From assembly GCA_937908115.1 (NCBI GenBank), contig CALEQZ010000021.1:1-7895 (forward strand): a stretch of DNA of 7,895 bases. Direction: 5' to 3'. Of this stretch, positions 1 through 6,938 are shown one piece after another. The notes under the pieces were generated by a model that was not told the DNA's origin, made no database searches, and saw only the letters and a list, made by a program, of their open reading frames with translations. This stretch comes from an uncultured Alcaligenaceae bacterium. GTDB lineage: Bacteria; Pseudomonadota; Gammaproteobacteria; Burkholderiales; Burkholderiaceae_B. Within the stretch, counting starts at the first letter, position 1; every line of letters starts with the position of its first letter. The position numbers were made by a program, and so were the translations under genes.

Positions 1-557
1 CGACGATCAACGGCGATTCCAACGTGCCCTTCTACAAGGAACTGGGCAACGCGGGGCTGAAGGCCACCGACGTGCCGGTGGTGGCGTTCTCCGTGGGCGA
101 AGAAGAATTGCGCGGCATCGACACGGCACCTCTGGTCGGGCACCTGGCCGCATGGAACTACTTCCAGTCCATCGACAACCCCGTCAATGAGGCCTTCATC
201 AGCAAGTGGAAGGCGTACGCCAAGGCCAAGAACCTGCCCAATTCCGATACCGTCGTGACCAATGACCCGATGGAAGCCACCTATATCGGCATTCACATGT
301 GGAAGCAGGCGGTCGAAAAGGCCGGCACGGTCGACGTCGACAAGGTGATCGAGGCCATGGGCGGACAAACCTTCCAGGCGCCCAGCGGCTTTACCGTCAA
401 GATGGACGAGACCAACCACCACCTGCACAAGCCGGTCTACATCGGCGAAATCCGCGATGACGGGCAGTTCGACGTCGTCTGGAAGACCGAAGGCCCGATC
501 CGCGCCCAGCCGTGGAGCCCGTTCATCCCCGGCAACGAAGGCAAGCAGAACCTGTAA
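1..557 (+). CDS. urtA: Urea ABC transporter substrate-binding protein UrtA, C-terminal part
   Basis: Periplasmic solute-binding protein that captures urea and delivers it to the UrtBC channel. The 5' end lies outside the window. The reading frame is open from base 3 (TINGDSNVPFYKELGN...) to the TAA at 555-557, giving about 184 C-terminal residues, perhaps two fifths of a normal ~420-residue protein. The segment belongs to the type I periplasmic binding fold (Leu/Ile/Val-binding-like family). Family-typical stretches are VVAFSVGEEELRGID, a LVGHLAAWNYFQSIDNP segment, and a late FTVKMDETNHHLHKPVYIGE block. The identification rests on these and on the four urt genes that follow in canonical order. 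urtB begins 13 bases after the stop, so the two are surely cotranscribed. The promoter and signal peptide are not visible. The GTG at 24 is an internal codon, not a start. Confidence 0.95.
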   Translation, partial: TINGDSNVPFYKELGNAGLKATDVPVVAFSVGEEELRGIDTAPLVGHLAAWNYFQSIDNPVNEAFISKWKAYAKAKNLPNSDTVVTNDPMEATYIGIHMWKQAVEKAGTVDVDKVIEAMGGQTFQAPSGFTVKMDETNHHLHKPVYIGEIRDDGQFDVVWKTEGPIRAQPWSPFIPGNEGKQNL

Positions 558-570
558 GGGCAGGGCGGCC

Positions 571-2190
571 ATGCGCGTGATCGCGGTATTGTTGCGCGCG
601 CTGGCGCTGGCCGGGGTCTTGGCCCTGGCCACGCCCGCGTGGGCTGCGAGCGTCGACCCGGCGTTGCTGGCGCCGCTTGCCAGCACCAAGATGGACGAGC
701 GGCTCGATGCGGTCGCCGCGTTGGGCAGGCTGCCTGACCCGCTGGCCGCCGAGGTGTTGCAGGCCTTGGCCGGCGGCCGGCTGTACGCCGCGGGCGATGG
801 GCGGGTGCTGATCGACACCGGCGCTGGCGCGATCGATCCTGCCAGCGGACAGGCGCTGCCCATGCCGGGCGATGCCAAGCGCATCGTCATCAACAACCGG
901 TTGCGCCGCGCGATACAGGACGCGCTGGCCGTCTCGCAATTGTTTGCCGCCGAAGCCGGCCAGCGGCTGGCTGCGGCACGGCGCCTGCAGGAAGGCGCCA
1001 ACGAATCCTTCCGTCCCGTCTTGGAAAAGGCGCTGCAGCAGGAAAGCAGCGGCGAGGTGAAGGCCGCGCTGGAAGTGGCGCTGGCCAACATCGACTTATC
1101 CAGCGACGATCCCGCGCGGCGACGGGCCGCCGTCGCCGCGCTGGGCCAGACGGGGCGGTCTTCCTACCGTCCCGTGCTACAGGCCTTGCTCGCGCAGGAC
1201 GAGCAGGGGGCTTACGCGGAGCCCGATGAAAGCGTGCGGGAAGCCGCCCGGGCGGCGCTGCGCGCCATCGACCGGCGCGCGGCCGCGGTCGAATGGAGCG
1301 GCAACCTGTTCTACGGGCTGAGCCTGGGCAGCGTGCTGCTGCTGGCCGCGCTCGGCCTGGCCATCACGTTCGGTCTGATGGGGGTGATCAACATGGCGCA
1401 CGGTGAGCTGCTGATGATCGGTGCCTACGCCACCTATGTCGTGCAGTCCGCGTTTCGCGCCTGGGCGCCGGGGTGGCTCGATTGGTACGTGATCGCCGCG
1501 CTGCCGGTGGCCTTCGTGGTCACCGCGCTGGTCGGCATGGCGCTGGAGCGTACGGTGATCCGCTGGCTGTACGGCCGCCCGCTGGAGACGCTGCTGGCCA
1601 CCTGGGGCATCAGCCTGATGTTGATGCAGGCGGTGCGCAGCCTGTTCGGGGCGCAAAACGTCGAAGTCGGCAACCCTAGCTGGATGAGCGGCGGGTTGGC
1701 GGTGTTCGACGGTGGCCTGGTGCTGACCTACAACCGCATGGCCATCATCGTCTTTTCGCTGCTGGTGGTGGCGCTGGTGTGGCTGCTGCTCAACCACACG
1801 CGGTTGGGGCTGTTCGTGCGCGCGATCACGCAAAACCGCCGCATGGCCGACTGCGTGGGCGTGCCCACCGGGCGCGTGGACATGCTGGCCTTCGGACTGG
1901 GCGCTGGCATCGCCGGGCTGGCCGGCGTGGCGCTGTCGCAGTTGGGCAATGTCGGGCCCGACCTGGGCCGGGCTTACCTGGTCGATTCGTTCATGGTGGT
2001 GGTGCTCGGCGGGGTGGGGCAGCTGGCCGGCACCGTCGTGGCTGCGCTCGGCCTGGGCGGCATCAATAAATTCCTCGAACCTTACGCGGGCGCCGTGATG
2101 GCCAAGATCGCCATCCTGGCGCTGATCGTCCTGTTCGTCCAGAAACGTCCCCAAGGCCTGTTCGCCCCGCGCGGCAGGAGCGTCGAATGA
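571..2190 (+). CDS. urtB: Urea ABC transporter permease UrtB, long form with periplasmic helical-repeat domain
   Basis: Inner-membrane channel subunit of the urea importer, 539 residues. The frame is open further upstream, but ATG 571 is chosen because it follows an AAGGG ribosome site (556-560) just after the urtA stop and opens a good signal peptide (MRVIAVLLRALALAGVLALA, then TPAWA|AS). Residues ~25-240 are soluble and Ala/Leu-rich with HEAT-like helical repeats: compare DERLDAVAALGRLPDPLAAEVLQAL with the later ARRRAAVAALGQ...YRPVLQAL, and the ESFRPVLEKAL unit between them. From ~242 the LivH-like permease begins (LFYGLSLGSVLLLAALG, then GVINMAHGELLMIGAYA near residue 274). A cytoplasmic ATPase-coupling loop, AITQNRRMADCVGV, lies near 420-431. 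The short UrtB form lacks the N-terminal domain; long forms are known in proteobacteria. The last bases overlap urtC (ATGA), implying translational coupling. Confidence 0.95.
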   Translation: MRVIAVLLRALALAGVLALATPAWAASVDPALLAPLASTKMDERLDAVAALGRLPDPLAAEVLQALAGGRLYAAGDGRVLIDTGAGAIDPASGQALPMPGDAKRIVINNRLRRAIQDALAVSQLFAAEAGQRLAAARRLQEGANESFRPVLEKALQQESSGEVKAALEVALANIDLSSDDPARRRAAVAALGQTGRSSYRPVLQALLAQDEQGAYAEPDESVREAARAALRAIDRRAAAVEWSGNLFYGLSLGSVLLLAALGLAITFGLMGVINMAHGELLMIGAYATYVVQSAFRAWAPGWLDWYVIAALPVAFVVTALVGMALERTVIRWLYGRPLETLLATWGISLMLMQAVRSLFGAQNVEVGNPSWMSGGLAVFDGGLVLTYNRMAIIVFSLLVVALVWLLLNHTRLGLFVRAITQNRRMADCVGVPTGRVDMLAFGLGAGIAGLAGVALSQLGNVGPDLGRAYLVDSFMVVVLGGVGQLAGTVVAALGLGGINKFLEPYAGAVMAKIAILALIVLFVQKRPQGLFAPRGRSVE

Positions 2191-3329
2191 ACGGAGCATC
2201 TGTCACCGACCTGGCGGCGCTGGCCAGGCGACCGCTGTTTTCCCCCCGCGCCTGGGCCGGCCTGGCCGCAGCCTGTGTGGCGCTCGCGCTGCTGCCCGGG
2301 CTCAACCTCGTGTTCGAGCCCGGTCATCCGCTGCATGTGTCGTCGTACGCGGTGGCGCTGCTGGGCAAGTTCATGTGCTATGCCCTTGCCGCGCTGGCCT
2401 TGGACCTGGTCTGGGGCTATGCCGGTATCCTGTCGCTGGGCCACGGGCTGTTCTTCGCGCTGGGCGGCTACGCCCACGGCATGTACCTGATGCGCGCCAT
2501 CGGCCGCGACGGCGTGTACCAGAGCGACTTGCCGGACTTCATGGTTTTCCTGAATTGGAAGGCGTACCCCTGGTATTGGGCGTTCACGGAGCATTTTTGG
2601 TATGCGGCGCTGCTGGCTGTGCTGGTGCCGGGGTTGCTTGCCTTCGTGTTCGGCTATTTCGCGTTCCGCTCGCGCATCACCGGCGTGTACTTCTCCATCA
2701 TCACGCAGGCGCTGACCTTCGCGGCCATGCTGCTGTTCTTTCGCAACGACACGGGTTTTGGCGGCAACAACGGGTTCACGGACTTTCGCCGCATCCTGGG
2801 CTTTCCCATCACCGCCCCAGGCACCCGCGCGGCGCTGTACTGGTGCACGCTGGCCGCGCTCGCTGGCTGCCTGGTGCTGGCGCGCGCGGTAACGCAGTCG
2901 CGGCTGGGGCGCGTGCTGACCGCGGTGCGCGACGCCGAGGCCCGCGTGCGCTTCCTGGGCTACGAGCCGCTGGGGTTCAAGCTGTTCGTCTGGACGCTGT
3001 CGGCGGTGATGTGCGGCGTGGCCGGTGCCCTTTACGTGCCGCAGGTCGGCATCATCAATCCCAGCGAAATGTCGCCGGAAAACTCCATCGAGATGGTGAT
3101 CTGGGTGGCCACCGGCGGGCGGGGTACGCTGGTCGGCCCCATCGTGGGCGCCGGCGCGGTCAACGGGCTGAAGACCTGGTTTACCAGTGTGCTGCCCGAA
3201 CTCTGGCTGTATGTCCTGGGGCTGATTTTCGTACTGGTCACGCTGTTGCTGCCGCAGGGCATCGTGGGGCTGGTGCGCCAGGCGTGCGAGCGCATCGGCC
3301 GGCGCCGCGGGGCAGGAGCAGGGCAATGA
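2187..3329 (+). CDS. urtC: Urea ABC transporter permease UrtC
   Basis: Second membrane subunit of the urea importer, LivM-like, 380 residues, a normal length for the family. It starts at an ATG overlapping the urtB stop (ATGA, 2187-2190). A short cytoplasmic N-terminus is followed by a hydrophobic segment (AWAGLAAACVALALLPGLN) and the conserved block GYAGILSLGHGLFFALGGYA at ~77-96, equivalent to the NMAHGELLMIGAYA block of UrtB. Further membrane segments include ALLAVLVPGLLAFVFGYFAF and ALYWCTLAALAGCLVLA. The loop AVRDAEARVRFLGY near 247-260 is the expected contact with the ATPases. The GGRGTLVGPIVGAGAVNGLK segment is typical of LivM-type permeases. It forms a heterodimer with UrtB. Its stop overlaps the urtD start (ATGA), so translation is probably coupled again. 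Nothing appears broken. Confidence 0.95.
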   Translation: MNGASVTDLAALARRPLFSPRAWAGLAAACVALALLPGLNLVFEPGHPLHVSSYAVALLGKFMCYALAALALDLVWGYAGILSLGHGLFFALGGYAHGMYLMRAIGRDGVYQSDLPDFMVFLNWKAYPWYWAFTEHFWYAALLAVLVPGLLAFVFGYFAFRSRITGVYFSIITQALTFAAMLLFFRNDTGFGGNNGFTDFRRILGFPITAPGTRAALYWCTLAALAGCLVLARAVTQSRLGRVLTAVRDAEARVRFLGYEPLGFKLFVWTLSAVMCGVAGALYVPQVGIINPSEMSPENSIEMVIWVATGGRGTLVGPIVGAGAVNGLKTWFTSVLPELWLYVLGLIFVLVTLLLPQGIVGLVRQACERIGRRRGAGAGQ

Positions 3330-4183
3330 ACAAGCTTGCAGACATCAAAGGGCCGGTCGACGCTGCCGGCGAGGAATACGCCGGCCCGGGCGGCGAGGCG
3401 AGCTATGGCCGCGTCAAGCCGGCGGGCGTGGACACCAGCCATGGCGCCATCCTTTACCTGGACGGCATCACGGTCAGCTTCGACGGTTTCAAGGCGCTGA
3501 ACGACCTGACCCTGGACATCGGGGTGGGGGAGCTGCGCTGCATCATCGGCCCGAACGGCGCCGGCAAGACGACCATGATGGACGTGATCACCGGCAAGAC
3601 GCGCCCCACGTCAGGCACGGCGTTTTTCGGGCAAAGCATAGACCTGACCAAGCTGAACGAAGCCGAAATCGCCCGCGCCGGCATTGGCCGCAAGTTCCAG
3701 CGGCCCACGGTTTTCGAACACCACACCGTGTTGGAAAACCTGGAACTGGCGATGAAGGCCGACAAGCGCGTGCGGCCGACGCTGTTCGCGCGGCTCGACA
3801 GCGAGGCGGCCGACCGTATCGCCCAGACCCTGGACCTGATCCGGCTGGGCAACCAGGCCGGGCGCCTGGCCGGGCTGTTGTCACACGGCCAGAAACAATG
3901 GCTGGAAATCGGCATGCTGCTGATGCAACAGCCGCAATTGCTGCTGCTGGACGAGCCGGTGGCAGGCATGACGGACGCGGAGACCGAGCGCACCGGCGAG
4001 TTGCTCAACGACCTGCGCGGCAAGCATTCGCTGGTGGTGGTCGAGCATGACATGGATTTCGTCGCGCAGATCGCCGACGGCGGCAAGGTCACCGTGCTGC
4101 ACGAAGGCTCGGTGCTGGCAGAAGGCACCATGGCCGAGGTACAGGCCGACCCGCGCGTCATCGAAGTCTATTTGGGGCGCTGA
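3326..4183 (+). CDS. urtD: Urea ABC transporter ATP-binding protein UrtD
   Basis: One of two cytoplasmic ATPases that power urea import, LivG-like, 285 residues. The ATG at 3326 overlaps the urtC stop and has a GGAGCAGGG ribosome site just upstream, so it is preferred over the much longer open frame that runs back through urtC. Motifs: Walker A GPNGAGKT at 75-82, Q-loop Gln125 (RKFQRPTVF), signature LSHGQ at 185-189 (the usual UrtD variant of LSGGQ), Walker B LLLLDEP ending near 211, and H-loop His241 (VVVEHDMDF). The first ~40 residues before the nucleotide-binding core are polar, Gly/Ala/Glu-rich and probably disordered. They have no recognised motif, and many UrtD proteins have a shorter N-terminus. 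urtE follows after 19 bases. Confidence 0.94.
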   Translation: MNKLADIKGPVDAAGEEYAGPGGEASYGRVKPAGVDTSHGAILYLDGITVSFDGFKALNDLTLDIGVGELRCIIGPNGAGKTTMMDVITGKTRPTSGTAFFGQSIDLTKLNEAEIARAGIGRKFQRPTVFEHHTVLENLELAMKADKRVRPTLFARLDSEAADRIAQTLDLIRLGNQAGRLAGLLSHGQKQWLEIGMLLMQQPQLLLLDEPVAGMTDAETERTGELLNDLRGKHSLVVVEHDMDFVAQIADGGKVTVLHEGSVLAEGTMAEVQADPRVIEVYLGR

Positions 4184-4202
4184 ACGGAGGCGGAAGACGG
4201 CG

Positions 4203-4901
4203 ATGCTGCAAGCTGAATCGATCAACCAATACTATGGTGGCAGCCACACCCTGCGCGGCGTGTCGCTTGCAGTGCGCAAGGGCCAATGCCTGGCGCTGCT
4301 GGGCCGCAACGGCGTGGGCAAGACCACGCTGCTCAAGTGCCTGATGGGCGTGCTGCCGCTGGCAAGCGGCCGGATCACCCTGGACGGGCAGGACATCTCG
4401 CGCCTGCCGCCGCACCGGCGCGCAGCGCTCGGCATGGCCTACGTGCCGCAGGGGCGCGACATCTTCGCCCGGCTCACGGTCGAGGAAAACATCCTGATGG
4501 GCATGGCCGCCAAGCCGGCCGCGCAGGCCAGGCGGATCCGCGACGAAATCTACGAGCTCTTTCCCGTGCTCAAGTCCATGCTCAGGCGCCGCGGCGGCGA
4601 CCTGTCTGGCGGCCAGCAGCAGCAGCTGGCGATTGCCCGGGCGCTGGCTGCCGAGCCGCGGCTCATCATCTTCGACGAGCCGACCGAGGGCATACAGCCG
4701 TCCATCATCAAGGACATCGGCCGGGTCATTGCCATGCTGCGCGAACGCGGCGACGTCGGCATCTTGCTGTGCGAGCAGTACTTCGACTTTGCGCGCGAGC
4801 TGGCTGATGAGTTCGTGGTGCTGTCGCGCGGCGAAGTCGTCGCGCGCGGTGACCGCGCGCAGATGGATGGCGAGGATGTCCGGCGGCATTTGTCGGTCTA
4901 G
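4203..4901 (+). CDS. urtE: Urea ABC transporter ATP-binding protein UrtE
   Basis: Second ATPase of the urea importer, LivF-like, 232 residues, a standard length. ATG 4203 is chosen over the longer upstream frame because it follows GGAGG (4186-4190) and GGAAG, and starts the classic UrtE N-terminus MLQAESINQYYGGSHTLRGV. Motifs: Walker A GRNGVGKT at 34-41, Q-loop Gln83 (YVPQGRDIF), signature LSGGQ at 134-138 followed by QQQLAIARAL, Walker B LIIFDEP near 154-160. The switch position reads CEQYFDF, with Gln instead of the H-loop His. That is characteristic of the LivF/UrtE family and not a defect, since UrtD supplies a canonical His. It is the last gene of the operon here: the next gene is convergent and no urease gene follows. 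Confidence 0.95.
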   Translation: MLQAESINQYYGGSHTLRGVSLAVRKGQCLALLGRNGVGKTTLLKCLMGVLPLASGRITLDGQDISRLPPHRRAALGMAYVPQGRDIFARLTVEENILMGMAAKPAAQARRIRDEIYELFPVLKSMLRRRGGDLSGGQQQQLAIARALAAEPRLIIFDEPTEGIQPSIIKDIGRVIAMLRERGDVGILLCEQYFDFARELADEFVVLSRGEVVARGDRAQMDGEDVRRHLSV

Positions 4902-5081
4902 TGGTGGATTTCGGGTCGGCTAGGCATGACGGCCAGGGCCCAGCCGGTGCTGGCAAGCTCAAGCCGCCGGGATGCCTCCGCAATGCGCATAATGTGTATT
5001 ATGTAAAATAGCGGATGCGCTTGGCCGGCAGCGAATCCAGGCACAATTCCGGTAAAGCCCCCACCCGACAGCCGTACCCGG
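4902..5081. other. Intergenic gap between convergent urtE and oxidase gene
   Basis: About 180 bases with no convincing gene. Small open frames exist on both strands (for example a 26-codon frame from ATG 4926) but lack ribosome sites and recognisable products. A weak 5-bp hairpin, CCAGC-CGGT-GCTGG, lies at 4940-4953; it has no T-run on either strand, so it is not a convincing intrinsic terminator for the urt operon or for the oxidase gene. The only compositional feature is the AT-rich palindrome at 4988-5003. If the iron-related block to the right was inserted, its left boundary should lie somewhere between here and 5081, but no repeat or attachment-site duplication marks it. Confidence 0.6.
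4988..5003. promoter_or_regulatory. AT-rich palindrome, possible operator
   Basis: Perfect inverted repeat CATAAT-GTGT-ATTATG (6-bp arms, 4-base spacer) inside a short AT-rich island in otherwise GC-rich DNA. It is directly followed on the + strand by TAAAAT (5004-5009), a 5/6 match to a sigma-70 -10 box, but I see no good -35 box at 16-18 bases. The size and symmetry suit a dimeric regulator such as a GntR-type protein, but this is inference. No intact gene on either strand starts at a suitable distance, so it may be an orphaned control region left by a rearrangement. Confidence 0.35.
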
Positions 5082-6196
5082 CTACCAGGCCTTTTGTACA
5101 AACAACGATCCCCGATCGATCGCTTGCAAGGTCGCGCACCCGTTCAACGCCATCACCACTTCCAGTTCCTCGCGCAGCGTTCGCAGCACGTGCGCGACCC
5201 CCAATGCGCCCGCAGCTGCCAGCGCATGCATGCATGGTCGACCGACCATCACGGCGGATGCGCCGAGCGCGATCGCCTTGAAGACATCGCTGCCACGGCG
5301 GATTCCGCCGTCCAGCAGCACCGGCGCCCGGCCCGCGACGGCGTCGGCGATCGCCGGCAGTGCATCCACCGTTGCCGGCAGCGTGTCCTGAATCCGTCCA
5401 CCATGATTGGAGACGACGATTCCGGCAGCGCCGTGATCAAGCGCCCGCAACGCATCATCGGCGTCGAGTATCCCTTTGACCAGCAGCGGGAGACGCGTCG
5501 CCGACGCGAGCCAGGCGATGTCCGACCATGTCGGCGCCGCGCTCATCAGGCCGTCGAATACGGCGTTCTGGCCGGGCGCTTCAACGGTCGATTGCGGGGC
5601 GATCCGGGGCAGATTGACCGCCGCCACGCCTTGCGGCAGCCGGAACCGGACCCGCTGCTCGCGGTTGCGGATGCCCGCGATCGGGGCGTCGACGGTGACG
5701 ACCAGGGCCTGACAACCCGCCGCTTCGGCGCGCTGCACCAGTTCCAGCGTCGCTTCGCGGGTCGGCTGGAAATACAGTTGAAACCACCAGGGCGAACGGG
5801 TGACGGCGGAGATTTCCTCGACGGGCGTCGTCGCCAGCGTGCTCACCGTCATGCAGGCTGCCATTGCCGACGCGCCGAGTGCGGTCGCCAGCTCTCCATC
5901 GGGATGAAACAGTTTCTGGTAAGCGAGCGGCGCCACGAAAACAGGGTGCTCGTACCCGACGCCGAACAACTGCAGCCGGGTATGCCCGCCGCTGACCGGA
6001 GTCAGCACCCTTCCCTTCAATCGCAGACGGTCGAAAGCATTGCGGTTGTCGCGCAGCGTGATTTCATCGGCTGCCCCCCGGTCAGGTATTCCCATGCGTT
6101 ATCGTCGAGCCGTTCACGCGCATATCGTTCGTAGTCGCTGACGGCGGCAATATCGGCCGGAATCGCGCTCAATACACCGGGCAGGTTTGCGTTCAC
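5082..6196 (-). pseudogene. FMN-dependent alpha-hydroxy-acid oxidase/dehydrogenase, frameshifted
   Basis: Family of L-lactate oxidase, glycolate oxidase and mandelate dehydrogenase: oxidises a 2-hydroxy acid to the 2-oxo acid using FMN. The gene lies in two frames. The N-terminus (GTG 6196; NANLPGVLSAIPADIAAV, then DDNAWEYLTGG) runs into a run of six C at 6074-6079 (six G in coding sense); after it the protein continues one frame over as AADEITLRDNRNAF. One added G gives a continuous 371-residue protein, the normal family length. In the repaired numbering, WWFQLYF carries Tyr142, LLVKGIL carries Lys241, and SNHGGR carries the catalytic pair His265/Arg268; the 24-residue Lys-His spacing matches glycolate oxidase. 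LLDGGIRRGSDVFKAIALGA and VMVGRP form the FMN-phosphate site. The residues after HGGR are IQD where QLD is common. The GTG start overlaps the dioxygenase stop (GTGA). Substrate is unknown. A sequencing error in the homopolymer is the main alternative to a true pseudogene. Confidence 0.88.
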
Positions 6197-6873
6197 AACT
6201 CGGCCCACTGCCTCAGCAGATTGTGGTAGTGCGCGGTCAGTGAGACCACTTCCTCGCTGTCTCCGAGTCGGTTGCGCAGCTTCACGATCGTCATGTCGAG
6301 ATCGAACAGCATGCTGCGGCGCCAGTCGTCGCGCACCATGCTTTGCGTCCACAGAAAGGAACCGATGCGCACGCCGCGCGTGACCGGCTCGACGTGATGC
6401 AGGCTGGTCGCCGGGTAGACGATCGCGTCGCCTGCCGGCAGCTTCACTTCATGCGCGCCGTAGTTGTCGACGACCACCAGTTCTCCGCCTTCGTATTCGT
6501 CGGGGTCGCTCAGGAAAACCGTGGTCGAGACATCGGTGCGCACGCTGGCGGCGCGGGCCGGATCATGATGGCTTGCGCTGTCGACATGGCTGCCGTAATT
6601 GCCGCCGCCCTGGTAACGGTTGAACAGCGGCGGCAACATGTGTTTCGGCAGCGTCGCGGAAACGAACAGAGGATGGCGGCGCAATGCGGATGCGATCAGG
6701 TCACCGGCCTGTTTCGCGACCGCGGATGATGCATCGAGCTGCTGATTGTGTTTGACCCGGGACGCCTGCTCGCCGGCGGTCGCCAGCCCGTCCACCCACG
6801 AATCACCATCCAGCGCACGCCGGATGTCAGCGACCTGCTCCGGCGTGAGTACGCCGGGTATGTGTAGTATCAT
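6193..6873 (-). CDS. piuC: PKHD-type Fe(II)/2-oxoglutarate dioxygenase, PiuC/YbiX family
   Basis: Cytoplasmic non-heme iron hydroxylase of 226 residues, the standard size of the PiuC/YbiX family. In other bacteria these genes sit beside catecholate siderophore receptors (fiu-ybiX in E. coli, piuA-piuC in Pseudomonas); the natural substrate is not settled to my knowledge. The facial triad is visible: His96 and Asp98 in NYGSHVDSA, and the distal His159 in SLHHVEPV, with Arg169 (TRGVRIGSF) placed to bind 2-oxoglutarate. The N-terminus MILHIPGVLTPEQV and the FNRYQGGGNYG and EYEGGELVV blocks are family hallmarks. ATG 6873 follows a GGGAAGGG ribosome site about 10 bases upstream. It lies 65 bases downstream of the receptor and overlaps the oxidase by four bases, so one transcript is likely. 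The frame is intact, although the receptor upstream has lost its 5' end and probably the operon promoter. Confidence 0.92.
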   Translation of the reverse strand: MILHIPGVLTPEQVADIRRALDGDSWVDGLATAGEQASRVKHNQQLDASSAVAKQAGDLIASALRRHPLFVSATLPKHMLPPLFNRYQGGGNYGSHVDSASHHDPARAASVRTDVSTTVFLSDPDEYEGGELVVVDNYGAHEVKLPAGDAIVYPATSLHHVEPVTRGVRIGSFLWTQSMVRDDWRRSMLFDLDMTIVKLRNRLGDSEEVVSLTAHYHNLLRQWAEL

Positions 6874-6894
6874 GTTGCACCGCCCTTCCCGTCA

Positions 6895-6920
6895 GCCGAT
6901 TCGGGAACCCCGCAATCGGC
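6895..6920 (-). other. Intercistronic stem-loop between receptor and dioxygenase genes
   Basis: Inverted repeat with outer arms GCCGATT/AATCGGC (7 bp) and inner arms CGGG/CCCG closing a 3-base loop, with one bulged base: an 11-bp, GC-rich stem filling the 65-base gap. No T-run follows on the - strand, so it is not a normal intrinsic terminator. It ends a few bases before the dioxygenase ribosome site. It could stabilise or process the mRNA, or modulate expression of the downstream gene relative to the receptor. The structure is seen directly; its role is inferred. Confidence 0.5.
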
Positions 6921-6938
6921 CGGCGGCTCCGGAGATCA

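Noticed and set aside
1177..3326. Long open frames on the - strand opposite urtB and urtC (340 and 414 codons)
   Set aside because: They are His/Gln/Arg-rich translations typical of the antisense of GC-rich genes, with no recognisable domains, while the + strand encodes clear permeases.
4750..4800. UrtE lacks the H-loop histidine (CEQYFDF)
   Set aside because: Gln at this position is normal in LivF/UrtE proteins, so it is not a mutation.
4943..4953. 11-base direct repeat GCCGGTGCTGG, also at 7885-7895, flanking the iron module
   Set aside because: Several 11-base matches are expected by chance in ~7.9 kb, more at this GC content. The second copy ends at the window edge and lies ~45 bases beyond the breakpoint, so it is not evidence of a target duplication as it stands.
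5015..5281. 88-codon + strand frame downstream of the AT-rich palindrome
   Set aside because: It has a -10-like box upstream but no ribosome site or known domain, and it runs into the oxidase C-terminus antisense. Treated as chance.
5094..6134. 346-codon + strand open frame opposite the oxidase gene
   Set aside because: Arg-rich low-information protein; the - strand carries the conserved FMN-enzyme motifs with catalytic residues.
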